Part shown: in pieces, positions 45,301-57,432 of the stretch
Position numbering within the stretch: the first letter of the stretch is position 1
Layout of the letters: each line of letters opens with the position of its first letter
Source of the DNA: Asterias rubens
Lineage: Eukaryota; Echinodermata; Asteroidea; Forcipulatida; Asteriidae
NCBI RefSeq assembly: GCF_902459465.1
Contig: NC_047065.1
Span: 744,001 to 808,000 of the forward strand
Length of the DNA stretch: 64,000 nucleotides
Direction: 5' to 3'
Notes under the pieces: generated by a model
The model's input: the letters and a program-made list of their open reading frames with translations, nothing else
Databases searched by the model: none
Told to the model about the DNA's origin: nothing
Translations under genes and position numbers: made by a program

Positions 45301-48300
45301 AGTTGTCTTGGTTTTTTGTCGTGGCCTGTCGTGCGCCAACTTTGCCTCAGCTTTTCTCGTTTTTGTCTTTTGCCCTTCTTGGTTTCATACCGTCTTATTG
45401 TGCTGTGCTTGTCTCGTGCACTTCGTTGTGTGTTAGCCTGTTTTGTACCATCTTGTGTTGCCATTGCCTGGCTCATGCTGTCATGCTGTGCCATCCCCTG
45501 CCTCGTGCCGTCTTGTGTCGTCCTCTGTCTTGTGCCGTCATGTGCTGTTGCTATTCTTGTGCCATGGTCTGTTTACCAATCACTTGTATACAATGTTGGT
45601 TCATTTGATCATAACATTGTCGGGTTACAAGTTATATTTTACCCTTTAATATTGAAACTAAATTGAGTTTACTTGCTCGATAACAAAGCTTGATGTTTTC
45701 ACTTTATAGGAGAAGATTGACTGTTCTTAATGACACACCCGTCTTGCTGAGGTCAAGGTACAGACTGGTCAAAGGTCATAGGAGTGTCCTTCGACCTGCA
45801 TTCTCCAGCGCATCATTGGTAACACCACTGCGGAAACTCCCCACGGTTAAGAGGCTTGTCACGGTGAAAATTACCAAGACCAAACTCATCCGCAGAGTCG
45901 CAGGTGACTAATAACCCTAGTGAAACAGATCCTAACCCTCCCACTGTTGACCATTTCATATTGTCCACTGTGGTACATTGAATGATAGATAAACTTTGCT
46001 TGCCTGCCTGCAATATGGTTTCATGTGGTGAATGCACAATACATATCACAGGCTAACTTTACAACAAACTTAAGCATAACGCCTGAATTCTGTCTTAGCT
46101 GAGCTGATAATTTGTCCACAATATCATGTATGAATCATGTTGCTCAGTAATAATAATAATTTATTGAGTTTAAAGTGCGCTCTCTCCAGGCTCAGCCTGT
46201 TCGAAGGCGCATAACAGTGAAAAATACCATAAGAAATTACACAGAAAAAAGTTTAAGAAAAAGTACACCAGTAACTCACTATGTATTTAACTCTCACAAT
46301 TTTCTTTTGCCGTCACTTAGGAGAGAAGATGTCATCAGGCTCAATGGTCAACCTACGAGGAGCACAGTTCAAACTGCGCATTAATCGGTTCAGTAAAGCA
46401 CTGTATCGACTCCCATCTAATGCCTCCCAAGTGTCCCCCTCCAATGTACGTAGACTGGTACTGAAATCTGCCACACCCTCGGTTACAAGAAAAGTTGCAA
46501 GGTTGGTGAATCCCTTCTCTGGTTATCTATCAGGACACTATCCTAACAATCTGTAAAAATGTCATCAAATTTGATAATTACGTTGTCACAGCTATGAAAA
46601 CAGCTAAAAAACAGTTCATGTTTTTGTCAGGGATGTTATGTATATTCACATTAGGCTAATTTGGGTTGCAGCAATCAAAGATAAGCAACAGTGGTTGTGA
46701 AGGTCTATGAATGCTATTTCCTCAACTTCGACAGTGTGAAATATTTCCCTTCATATTCAGTAAGGTTTCAGATTTGAAACTGATAAAAGAAATGTTGGTA
46801 ATTTAACAATAAAAATAAATTAGTTAATTGCCTGACGTTTCGACCCTAGCAGATAGCAGAGTCTTCTCGAAGGAAGACTTTGCTAGGGTTGAAATGGCGG
46901 GCCATTAACTAATTTTTTATGGTATATACCATAGGTCCTTTTGGTTGGTAAGCAGTTTGCAATAGCTATTTATATTTTCTAAATTTAACAATCTTGTACT
47001 TTGCCTTTACCTTCAGCCATGTTTTACAACGTAGCATCAACATTAGCCTAGCGGCCAAACACCGTAGTAAGAAGCAGTCTAACACTAAGCAATACTGTAT
47101 GTTCTACAACCTGTATGGGCGTTGTAAGAGAGGAAATGATTGTCCATATATACATGACCCGGAGAAAGTTGCTGTGTGTACAAGGTAAAAAAGTTGAACT
47201 TTCATTTTAAGAGACAAAAATTATCTTTCTGGAGATGTTTTAAAGGTCGCTCGAAAGCTTTACACGGTGTGCTAAAGAAATATCATCTTACTTTTTTTAA
47301 ACATTATTTAAAATCACACTTGATAAATAATAACCTTCAAAGAAGAGTCAAAATTATTTTGTTTAAATCTTGACAGATTTCTACGAGGAACGTGTCCCAA
47401 AACGGACGGGTCATGTCTTTTCTCACACAAAGTCTCAAAAGAAAAGGTAAGCTTACAAAAACAAAAGAATAACTTAGAATTACAAAATTCAAAATTGATT
47501 GGACGATTGGAAGAATGAATCAACAACTACTTAAGTTCTTAAGTTAGTTGTACGTGGGTAAACCTGCCTAAGATTGTTACCCTTTTTTCTATTTTATGCA
47601 TAAACTTCCGCTTCCCAGGTTGTGTTGTAAACATGGGTGTGATCCCTGGCTACATGGTAGTTGACAGTTACATGGCTTTTGACTGGCAGCGCCGAACGAC
47701 GATATTGGCAAAACAGGGAGACTGCCAGCATTGGGCTAGATGGCTAAGTTGGTAGAGCGCCAGCATTGGGCTAGATGGCTAAGTTGGTAGAGCGCCAGCA
47801 TTGGGCTAGATGGCTAAGTTGGTAGAGCGCTAGGACATTATACTAGAGGTCATTGGTTGAAATCCTTACAAACTTGACTGTTTAGAAGGGTAACCCTGTT
47901 TCAGCCTGGGAGTATGTGCCCCTGGTCAAAGTTGACTTGGGTTGTCAGCCCAAATCAGTTAAGTGTAGCCCTCTGTTAAGTGCCCATCTGGCCTTGTTAT
48001 GTTAGGCGATTTCTCATAAATGTTCTTTTGTTAAATTAAAATAGTATGATCATATTCAATTAGATGCCGGTGTGTTCCTACTTTCTGCGTGGTGTGTGTA
48101 ACCGTGACGACTGCCCTTACTCGCACGTCAAGGTCAGCAATAAAGCAACACCTTGCCCAGACTTCATCAAAGGTTACTGCCCACTGGGAGAAAAGGTAAT
48201 ATTTAGTCTCAAAAGTTTGGGTTGCAAAGGCGGTTGCCTCCATGCCCACTGGTCATTGTCTTTGTGCCCTTGAAATGCCCCTGTAGAAATTTACAATTTC

Positions 48301-51300
48301 CTTATATAGGGTGCCCTTTACCATGAAGAAAAGGCCTTCGGGCCAGCAATATCAAACAAATTAACACATAAAAGGAATAATGGTATTTTTACATTTTTAG
48401 TTGAGAGTATCAAGTTTGGAGTGTGAGTCGGAGTACTTAATAAGTTGAGTAGCGAGTACAGACTTTGGGTATGAATACTTTGCTAACCGAGTATAAGAAT
48501 AAGTTTCAGACTTTGGGTATGAATACTTTGCTAACCAAGTATAAGTATAAGTTGAGTAGCGAGTACAGACTTTGGGTATGAATACTTTGCTAACCGAGTA
48601 TAAGTATAAGTTGAGTAACGAGTACAGACTTTGGGTATGAATACTTTGCTAACCGAGTATAAGTATAAGTTGAGTAGCGAGTACAGACTTTGGGTATGAA
48701 TACTTTGCTAACCGAGTATAAGTATAAGTTGAGTATCGAGTACAGACTTTGGGTATGAATACTTTGCTAACCGAGTATAAGTATAAGTTGAGTATCGAGT
48801 ACAGACTTTGGGTATGAATACTTTGCTAACTAAGTATAAGAATAAGTTTCTTCAAAACAGCACTTGACTTTGAGTACCAAGTACAAGTTCTACAGCACTT
48901 TCATCATGTAATAAATTCAAAAAATTTTACTTGCAGTTTCATAAATGTTGTCAACATCCCCATACTAAACTTTTTCTTGTGTTTTTCTAAAGTGTAAGAA
49001 GAAACATATTGTGAGGTGTCCTGACTTCACACTGACAGGAAAGTGTGCAAACGGTGCAAAGTGTCCGCTCTTGCACAAGAGGGATCCAACCAAAAGCAAC
49101 AACGTCAAAACCAAGACGAGAAAAAGTTCCACACAGGATTCTGAGACGGAGAAAGTAAGAACCTCTGACAGGTAAGCCATCAGGAAAAGGTGCTACCCCA
49201 AAACTTGCTTACAAAAAATTCATCCACTTAGCGCAACTCAGCAGGGAAGCAGTTAACATTTTGGCCGGAAACCTTCTGTTTGATTTTATTTGTGTTTCTC
49301 TAAAGTGGATTTTTTTTACTTTTGGTGCAAACATTTGTTTTGACTTGAAAAATTTACTGTTAGTCAGCTCTGAAAAAGATCAAACAGCAGCCATTTTTGT
49401 ATTGTCCCCTGTATCTACACAAGTGTATTGTTAGCTCCAATTCTCAATACCTAAATTGGCCAGACTATTGGCAAATGATTCTAGTTTGAAAAATAGTTTG
49501 AAATTTCCTGTCAACTTGTTTTCTATTAGCTACTTTTATCCTTTTTTTTCACACTAAAACAGAACTCCTACAGCAAAACACAAAAAGAGAGAAACTTCTT
49601 TTATAAAACTATCCTCCGATACGCCATCAAACAAGACAGCGCCCTCAACGCCTGATACAAGTGAGAAAGGAAACAGTTTCCAGCGAAACACTAGTGAGCG
49701 TCAACAAATAACAAGTAGTGGTGAGGGAGCCAGTATCATTCCTTCATTTGTCAAGTTGTTGAATGCCGATAGAAACAAAAGTATAGCGCCCTCAGTAGCC
49801 AAGACAGCAGTTAGTGACAGGGAGCCTGCGATTATCCCTCGCCTTCGGACAAAGAGTAACACATCTCTGCCCCCTCAGGAAAATGGTATGATCCAATCAA
49901 CATCCAGAAAGCTACGAAGTGATACACTGCCCTGTGGAGGTGAAAGCTCCAAATCCTCAAAAGGTTTGGCATCAGTCGTACCAAAGGCATCTGCTGACCA
50001 TCACCATCTGGTTGAAACAGCTCCCTCTTTGCCCAAAGATGAAGATTCTTCTTTCATCGACCTCAACGTAACACCACCCTCACTGTCGGCGGCTGGAGAG
50101 GGTAGTGAGGAATTGCCTTCATTCATTGAGCTGTATCCTGGTTCCCCCTTCAGTCCAATGGAAGAGTCCACCAATACTGCACAACAAGGTGAGCATCCTG
50201 CTTAAGATTCAACATCCATTAGCGGTTTAAAGGGAAGGTAGACGTTTGGTAATTACTCAGAACAAATATTAACTTAAAAACTAACTTGGTGACGACCATT
50301 GGAGAGCTGCTGATAGTATAAAACATTGTGGGAAACGACTCCCTCTGAAGTAACGTAGATTTTGAGAAAGAGGTAATTTCTCACTAAAATAATAAAAGAC
50401 TTCTAGCCAGAAGTCTTTTTTTCCTATCTGAAAGCACACAAATTCGTCCAACAAGGGTGTTTTTTCTCTCATCATTTTCTCGCAACTTGGACGACCGATT
50501 GAGCTCAAATTTTCACAGGCTTGTTATTTTATGCATATGTTGAAATACACCAAATGAGAAGACTTGTCTTTGACAGTTACCAAACGTGTACCTTCCCTTT
50601 AAGGGATGTTTTTATTGTAGAGCAAGTTGGTTTTGATGGCTTAAATATTCAAAATGATGCAATGATTAAGTTTAGTTACATTCACTGCAGCAATGCACTC
50701 TAAGTAGTAACACTGTGCTTAAAGTATTGGGCAAGCATTGAAGTGAAACTTTTCCGACTACACATTGAGACATGAGAGACCTTGAAACTAATTTTTATAT
50801 TAGTTATGTAGAAAGACATTTGTTGAAATACGCTTACAAAGTAACCAAAAGTCTACTTGGGAAGATGTTGAATTTATTTGCAACCAGCATTGTATATAAA
50901 TTATTCACCAGTTTCCATTCATCACAGACATGACAATTATTAGTGCTGAGTTATTCCCTCTGGAGTCACAGTAGGTCCAATTATCCATCACCTTTGGACA
51001 AATTTTAGACATAAAAATCACTCGTCAATCTACAACTGAAATTGAATCCCCAAATGGTATCAATCCTTGAAGCTATGTTTGTGATTTCAACAGGGATGAG
51101 ATAATTCAGACTTTCTTGGTAGCTACATTTAGCCTTATTTTCACATTAAGAAAGTTGGTTAACACCTCAACAGTTGTGTTGATTCTTTTTTTTATTTATC
51201 AAAGCTGGGTACTTTAATAAAATGGACTGAATTTTCTTACCTTAATTTTCTTTTTGGGGGTATGGTTGTAAAAACTTTGTAAACAACAAAGCAATAACAA

Positions 51301-54300
51301 AAACAACATCAACACACACTTATTGTCTGACAACATTTTGGGGAAAAACATGACATTTCCACTGACAAATTCTCCGATCATAGAAAATTAATAAAATCAA
51401 GATTCAGATGTTCTCTATCCATTGAAAACAATCAAAAACAATCAACCACAATAAATAAAAAACAAAACTCACAACTAAATTAATCCTTGCAAACACCCCC
51501 CCCCCCTACAAGGCTTGCCAAATTGCAGGGTGCTGTGGTGTGGGGCATGCGGTGCAATCCTGCCACTGTTCTTTATTACAAAAATGTTTTTCTGACCTTG
51601 TTTTTCCTCGCACTTGTTTTCGGGGTAGACCAAGGACAAGAAGTATATTAACTGCCTGCTTGTTGACAGAACACAAATGTGCACCACACCCATTTCATCT
51701 GGTCCACTGTGGTTAACTTTTGTGTATGCTGTTAACATTTATACCTTTTTTAAGTTTTAATGTTTTCCAATGGGGGAGTGAATATGTTATAAAGACACCA
51801 AATCAGAAACATATTTTAAAAAAACTAATTACAACCTCAACTGTTCTTGATTTGGGTTTTTTTATTTAAAAGCTGAATTCCTAAATAAAAAGGACTGATT
51901 TGGCTTACCTTAGACTCGGAACAGGAAACGTACGTCTGAGGTTTTGATTCTACGGTTTTGTTAACCAGATCTGTGCAATCTGAAAGATACAAAAGATTGG
52001 AAACAACAATTAAATTTTTTCAATAAACCAGGCCATGCTCTAACTTTGTTTGACTAACCTTCTTGGTTAGTCAGCCATGAATTTGACTAGCCTGCATCTT
52101 GACAAGTCAATGAGATGACATTACCTTTCAATTCAGCCATGCAACATTTTAGCTGAACAGCCGATTTTCTCTTCTTATGAATATGATAAAGAGAATAGTG
52201 TTGTAGAAGTTAAAAACGATACAAAGTTTGTTGTGACTTTTGTTCTCTTGCAAATACAAAATGGCATATTTGTACCTTGAAAATCATACATTAAATCATA
52301 TTGTTAAAAGAGGTAGGTTGCTTGTTTGATAAACCAGCTGGGCTATCTAAGAGACAAGTTTAACAAGCCAACGAGGCTACCCAAGAGCCAAGTTTAACAG
52401 CCAACGAGGCTACCCAAGAGCCAAGTTTGACTGCCCAGCCAGGATACCTAAAAAGTTTGACTGGCCAGCCACTGCCAGGCTACACAGTAGAGCCAAGTTT
52501 TCTTTACTATTTTTGTTCACATTGAGCTAAGATGACTAAATAAACCACCGTTTATAACCAGTATGTTAATTAACAGGCTGGTCTACGAGTTTTAACAATT
52601 ATTTTTAGCTACATCATAAGGCGTTTGTATACCTCAATATTTATGCAGCTAGCTCAAAGAGCGGGTCGTACAGGTAGGATACATAAATCTGTACACCAAA
52701 CTGTTTAGTACAACAAGATAGTCTGCCAGGTTTTTTTTTTCTTCCCCAAAAAGGTGTAACTTACTCTAAAATCCAGACATACATTGAGATATGTTTACGA
52801 TTAAACTTATAAAGGGGGACACCGTTCTGACCCCAAAATCATGTTTTTGGTTATTGATCTGTCATAGTAAACTGGCCCTTTCTTCTGTAAGGATATTAAA
52901 GGTAAGCTACAGCTTTGAAAAAGACTGGAAAAACAACTTATGTTTTTTTATTTTTATTTTTGTGAGAAAGCTTAGTACCGACTGTTATACAGTTGATATG
53001 ACATCCATACTCTAATTAATAGATGGAAATTTGCATCAGTAGGACCTCACTGTGGGTCAGTAGGCCCTCACTGTGGGTCAGTAGGACCTCACTGTGGGTC
53101 AGTAGGACCTCACTGTGGGTCAGTAGGACCTCACTGTGGGTCAGTAGGACCTCACTGTGGGTCAGTAGGACCTCACTGTGTAATATCTTTAAAAAAAACA
53201 AGACGTATTCAAATGATCGTATGCCATAGTTCCTGCTCGAATAAAAACAAAAATGCATGTTAAACTGGTCTGGTCTGGTTAAAGCAATTCTGTGCCAGTA
53301 AACATTTTGAGCAACAAGCCCCTTTGGTCTTTGTGAAATTTCCCTCCAAGTTCTAGCCCTGGTCTTTAGCGAACACCCTTGCGCCATCCCAGTTGCCAAG
53401 GGTGCTGTGTCTAAAACAGTCTCCCTACAGATCTCCCTAAAGATCTCAAACTATGGGTTCTGATATAAAACAGGTAATTCCCGCTTGACGGTCAGTTTAA
53501 ATCCTGAAAAACTTTGAAATAATCCCCCCCCCCAAAAAAAAAAAAAACGTGATAAAATCGGACACATCACAGGCCAGGGTGGTATTAATACCTTTAAGGG
53601 GGCCACCACATTTTGTTCGTAACCCACAAACTTCTCTCCCCCATTGGTGCGCTCCAGGAAGCCAAAATACCTAGGGTGAGACTGGGTTACTGACATATGT
53701 ATGCATTAGTGAAATAGTATTCACTCCACACTGATCCCTGTCCTTAGCTACACACTTAATAATATACAAGCAATCAGTGAGTGAGGTTTGAGATCGACCC
53801 CAAAAAAAAAAATCTACTTATAAAATAGAAAAGCTGTGGAGCCTAACTACATTACAGTCAGGGTTTGGTCTGGGCTGACAGCTGCTAGGCTTGTACTGAT
53901 AACCCCATGGGGATTCAGGGTTCGAACCCAGGGGTAACTCCACTACCATTCACAATGCAGCAGGTGGATACAATGTTAGGCCAAATTAAAAACAAAAACA
54001 TGTTTGGTCTCCCTGCCAAGCTCCCTTTTTTATAGAGTGCCTCCTTTTTTCACTCACTTCCCCCCCCCTTTTTTTTTAAGAAAAAAAATTAAGTTTTAAT
54101 GATCCAAGACAAAGATGAATTAATTTTGAAAAAAAGCCAAGCCGGTTGTTTGTAAAATAAGTCGACCGGCCGGCCAAGTTGTGAAGGAAAAAAAGAAAAG
54201 GGCCCTCCTCCCATTTTTCAAAAAAGCAGGGTGCTAACCGTGTTTTGTATTTTATATGGCCGAAGCTGTTACTAGCAGACCCAGAGAATTCTGTAGCCAG

Positions 54301-56862
54301 GCCTAGATTTATGGCAGGATTTGCTTTCGAGTTATTAATATGAGATGTGGTTTTGTGGTGTACTGTATGGTGTTAGCCAAAAGATTGTCTACTTCAGTTG
54401 TTTACTTTTATTTGTATTTAAAGACTTTTTGTTAGGTAGGTTTTTATAATGTTAGCCAACATACTGTCTTTTGGTGTTAGCCAAAAGACTGTCTTGTGGT
54501 GTTAGCCAAAAGACTGTCTTGTGGTGTTAGCCAAAAGACCATCTTGTGGTCTTAGCCAAACGACCGTCTTGTGGTGTTAGCCAAACGACCGTCTTGTGGT
54601 GTTAGCCAAAAGACCGTCTTGTGGTGTTAGCCAAAAGACCGTCTTGTGGTGTTAGCCAAACGACCGTCTTGTGGTGTTAGCCAAAAGACCATCTTGTGGT
54701 GTTAGCCAAAAGATCGTCTTGTGGTGTCAGCCAAACGACAGCTTGTGGTGTTAGCCAAAAGACCGTCTTGTGGTATTAGACAAACGACTGTCTTGTTGTG
54801 TTAGCCAAAAGACCGTCTTGTGGTGTTAGCCAAACGACCGTCTTGTGGTGTTAGCCAAAAGACCGTCTTGTGGTATTAGACAAACGACCGTCTTGTGGTG
54901 TTAGCCAAAAGACCGTCTTGTGGTATTAGACAAACGACTGTCTTGTGGTGTTAGCCAAACGACCGCCTTGTGGTGTTAGCCAAAAGACCGTCTTGTGGTA
55001 TTAGACAAGAGATCGTCTTGTGATGTTAGCCAAAAGATCGTCTTGTGGTCTTAGCACCCAGGTGCTGTATTATGCTTACTTATCGTAAAAATGTTCCTAA
55101 AGTTAAAGTTATGTGGTAAAACTTACCCTGTGTGCTAACCTTGCAAATGGCGATATATTTGGGGTTGTTGGTTGTCAAACTCTTGTATCAGGAAACATTG
55201 TGTCCAAACTGTTTCATTATTCTGAAATGAGAACATGATAGTGAGAAATGGTTAACTAACTTTTGGCCCAATAGATGACTGGATTTTTGTCTACAGATGT
55301 TTCAATAGATCAGGGCCCAAACATAAAGCTGTTAGGCAGAAAATACTGCTGGACAAATTTCTTTGCTTAGCAAAAATTGAGAGGGGCACCGGTCACCACA
55401 TTGAAACTAATGTAATTTTGGCTGTGAACGGCCGGTAACTTTTCTTTGCTTACACAGGCTTAATGACATTTGTCCCAGTTGATATATTTTTTTCGAAGGG
55501 GGGGGGGGGGGGAGGCTAGGAGGAGGGGGTGGGGGTGATGTTTCCCTTCCCTCAGGCAACATACATGTTTTGACCTTGCAAAGAGGGTTTTGTTTGTAGA
55601 TCTATTAAACCTGTTGATACAGAGGCAGTACAGATAGATGACTGACTGTTTAATGACAGAGCTGTCAAGTGTGTTTATTCACAGCAATCCTGTCAGAACC
55701 AGTCAACAACTAGGGGCCTACCAACTGTTATGACAGGAGCCTGTTAAGTCCCCCTTTGGTCACCTAACCCACTGTCATAAAGCATGTAAGCACAACAACC
55801 TGCTAAGCACAGGAAAATCTTGCTTAGCAAAAACAGGTTTCCAGGAAACACTCCGTAAAGTTCACACTGCAACTTGCGACTTGTGCCACTCTCAGTTTGT
55901 GCTTAGCAGAGAATGTTGTCAAGCAGTATTAGAGGGGGGCGTGGCAGGGAAGGGCGCATCTCCTCCCCAATTCAAAGGTTCGCTGTACTTTCTAACAAAT
56001 CAATGGAAATCTCCCCGTTGAGTACAACATTAGTGACAAGCGCTGTTCCCATTTCCACTTCCCATATACCCCCAAAAAACACCCGCACAGGAAGCGTGCT
56101 GTTAACACTTATTACGAAAACAAGAACATACCTAAATGTACGAATGTGTCAATTTAGAGAGGAATGCAATGGAAGTGTGTCTGAGAATGTAGCAGGGCCA
56201 CAGGTTAACAGAATTCAAACAAAAAGATTCAAGAACAACACCCATTGATCTGGGTCATTATCTTGGCTATCCCATTTCATTTTAGACAGCTCTACGGTAC
56301 CTCTGGGAAATTGTTTCTAAATTAAATTATCTCAATAAAGGCTACAAATCTTTGCAGGCCTGTCATCCTTCACTCTGCCTTCAAGATTTATACAATACTC
56401 TCTCATTGAATTCCACAAACACCATAGAGGCCATGACAACTGTTGCCCTTGTCTTGGCCTCAGTGCTACTCCAATGTTAAAAGTATCTTGGTTTGTTAGT
56501 TCAAGTAGTATGAACTGAATGTTAATATTAACATAGACAGTTGTTATATAGCGCATACCACCAAAAGGTCCTTTGCTCTTTAAAGAGAGAAAGAAACATG
56601 TTGAAAAAGGAAGAAAAGAATGAAATTAATTGTGAAAACATTGATTGAACAAATTTGTTTTAACCGAGGTTTTAAATTAGATCCTGGAGATAAGCAGGGG
56701 GCTATACCAATAATTGTTATTGTGTTTTCTTAAATGTCATATTTTCATTTTTCAGAAGCTGCTGTCACAAGAACACTTCAGATTCGACCTCAATTCAAAA
56801 GGCTCTTCAAATCAGAGAAAACAGACAGTACAAAGAAAACAGACACAACAGACAACAGATAG
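42328..56862 (+). CDS. ZC3H3: ZC3H3, five-CCCH-finger mRNA export/3'-processing factor
   Basis: Eleven exons join in frame, about 1142 residues: 42328-42403, 43158-44714, 44836-44974, 45710-45903, 46321-46501, 47017-47184, 47377-47446, 48064-48195, 48993-49171, 49563-50188 and 56756-56862 (TAG). ZC3H3 links polyadenylation and nuclear mRNA export. Exon 2 is long, Ser/Arg/His-rich and disordered, ending in RG repeats (GRGYARGAG). Five CCCH fingers lie at about 743-866: CMFYN...CPYIH, CTRFLRGTC...SH, CSYFLRGVC...CPYSH, CPDFIKGYC...KKKH and CPDFTLTGKC...LLH. The disordered C-terminal region contains LPSFIELYPGSP, and exon 11 adds VTRTLQIRPQFKRLF, which matches the conserved end of the family (LHIKPRL in human). 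If the exon 10 donor (CAAG|GTGAGC) is read through, the frame stops at 50205 after EHPA, a possible short form. Exon 5 uses a weak donor (AG|GTTGGT). Confidence 0.95.
46832..46968. repeat. Interspersed repeat, same family as 3407-3585
   Basis: GACGTTTCGACCCTAGCAGA and GACTTTGCTAGGGTTGAAATG are inverted, followed by CATAGGTCCTTTTGGTTGGTAAGCAGTTTGCAAT. It lies in ZC3H3 intron 5. Confidence 0.6.
47726..47960 (+). mobile_element. SINE with its head triplicated in tandem
   Basis: A 35-bp unit (CAGCATTGGGCTAGATGGCT then AAGTTGGTAGAGCGC) occurs exactly three times, 47726-47830, each with an A box TGGCTAAGTTGG. A single B box (GGTTGAAATCC) follows, then the ACCCTGTTTCAGCC and CCCAAATCAGTT body. It is in ZC3H3 intron 7. 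Confidence 0.8.
48420..48860. repeat. 59-bp minisatellite in ZC3H3 intron 8
   Basis: About six or seven units of AGTATAAGTATAAGTTGAGT...GAGTACAGACTTTGGGTATG AATACTTTGCTAACCG, nearly identical, between the exons for finger 4. Confidence 0.9.
50227..50602. mobile_element. Palindromic MITE, diverged GGCAGTGGACACTATTGG family
   Basis: The ends TTAAAGGGAAGGTAGACGTTTGG and CCAAACGTGTACCTTCCCTTTAA are inverted. Internal blocks (GGTGACGA, TATAAAACATTGTG, GACCGATTGAGCTCAAATTTTCACAGG) are shared with 12636-13023. It begins 22 bp after the read-through stop of ZC3H3 exon 10. Confidence 0.8.
53034..53178. repeat. 21-bp minisatellite, seven copies
   Basis: The unit GTCAGTAGGACCTCACTGTGG is repeated seven times with a single variant (GCC for ACC). 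As 21 is a multiple of three, open frames appear on both strands; these are artefacts. Confidence 0.95.
54375..55055. repeat. 25-bp minisatellite, about 24 copies
   Basis: The unit TGTTAGCCAAAAGACCGTCTTGTGG occurs about 24 times. Variants AACGACCG and TATTAGACAAACGA alternate, showing that pairs of units spread together. Confidence 0.95.
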
Positions 56863-57061
56863 GCACGCTTGCCGTAAGCACAGAATTCCCTGCTTCCGTA
56901 AGCGCTGATTCTGTGCTTACGGTAATGAGCCATGAAATTGGGCCCAGGTCTGGTACTTTATGCTGTAAGAGTAGGCTCGACCTTGGAGTAAAATACCACA
57001 GTACTGCAGGGCGTGTAGCTCAACATTTTAGCAGGACCAGAATTTATTTTTCAAGACCAGG

Positions 57062-57192
57062 GGTGGATTTCACAAAGAGGTAAGACTAGTCTTACCTTGA
57101 GCTAGGAAGAGTTACTTGTCTTAACTTAGGATTTGCCTTGAATTGTTAATATCTCCTAAGACTAGTCCTAAGTTCTCGGTGAAATCGACCCC
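57062..57192. mobile_element. Palindromic MITE, GATTTCACAAAG family
   Basis: GGTGGATTTCACAAAGAGG and CTCGGTGAAATCGACCCC form the ends, and AAGACTAGTCTTACC pairs with CCTAAGACTAGTCCTAAG. Same family as 4379-4543. Confidence 0.7.
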
Positions 57193-57262
57193 ATTATGGA
57201 CCCCATTAGCGACCACATTATCGAAAGGAGAGAGAACTTTCTACAGTTGTTACAATATAATA

Positions 57263-57432
57263 TATGTTAAATTTGCATCGGGGATAAAGATTATAAACTT
57301 TGGTTGTTACCCCTTACACCGATGTGTGTTAACACTGTATCCTCAGTAATTTCCAAAATCCTGTGAACAAATATCACAGGCATATTACTCGGGTGGGTCG
57401 TGGGTTCGAGTCCCTACCGAGTAATATCACAG
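57263..57432 (-). mobile_element. SINE-related copy with shared AATATGCCTGTGATAT body
   Basis: It shares AAATTTGCATCG, CACCGATGTGTGTTAACA and AAATATCACAGGCATATTACTC with the SINE at 7735-7925. The head differs: GGTTCGAGTCCCTACCGAGTAATATCACAG is a B box in plus orientation, so the right end looks rearranged or inverted. A third copy, without the head, is at 61685-61805. Confidence 0.65.

Larger units (their letters stand above)
50189..56755 (+). other. Last ZC3H3 intron (6.6 kb), repeats and possible antisense exons
   Basis: By far the longest intron of the gene. It contains the MITE at 50227-50602, two minisatellites (53034-53178 and 54375-55055), homopolymer G and C runs, and two of the three candidate minus-strand exons described separately. 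Nothing else coding is supported. Confidence 0.7.

Noticed and set aside
44904-45494. 196-codon minus-strand ORF
   Set aside because: Runs antisense through ZC3H3 exon 3 and its intron; composition is not protein-like.
50881-51020. Minus-strand frame with NWTYCDSRG
   Set aside because: Short open frame with no usable start or acceptor in phase; likely chance.
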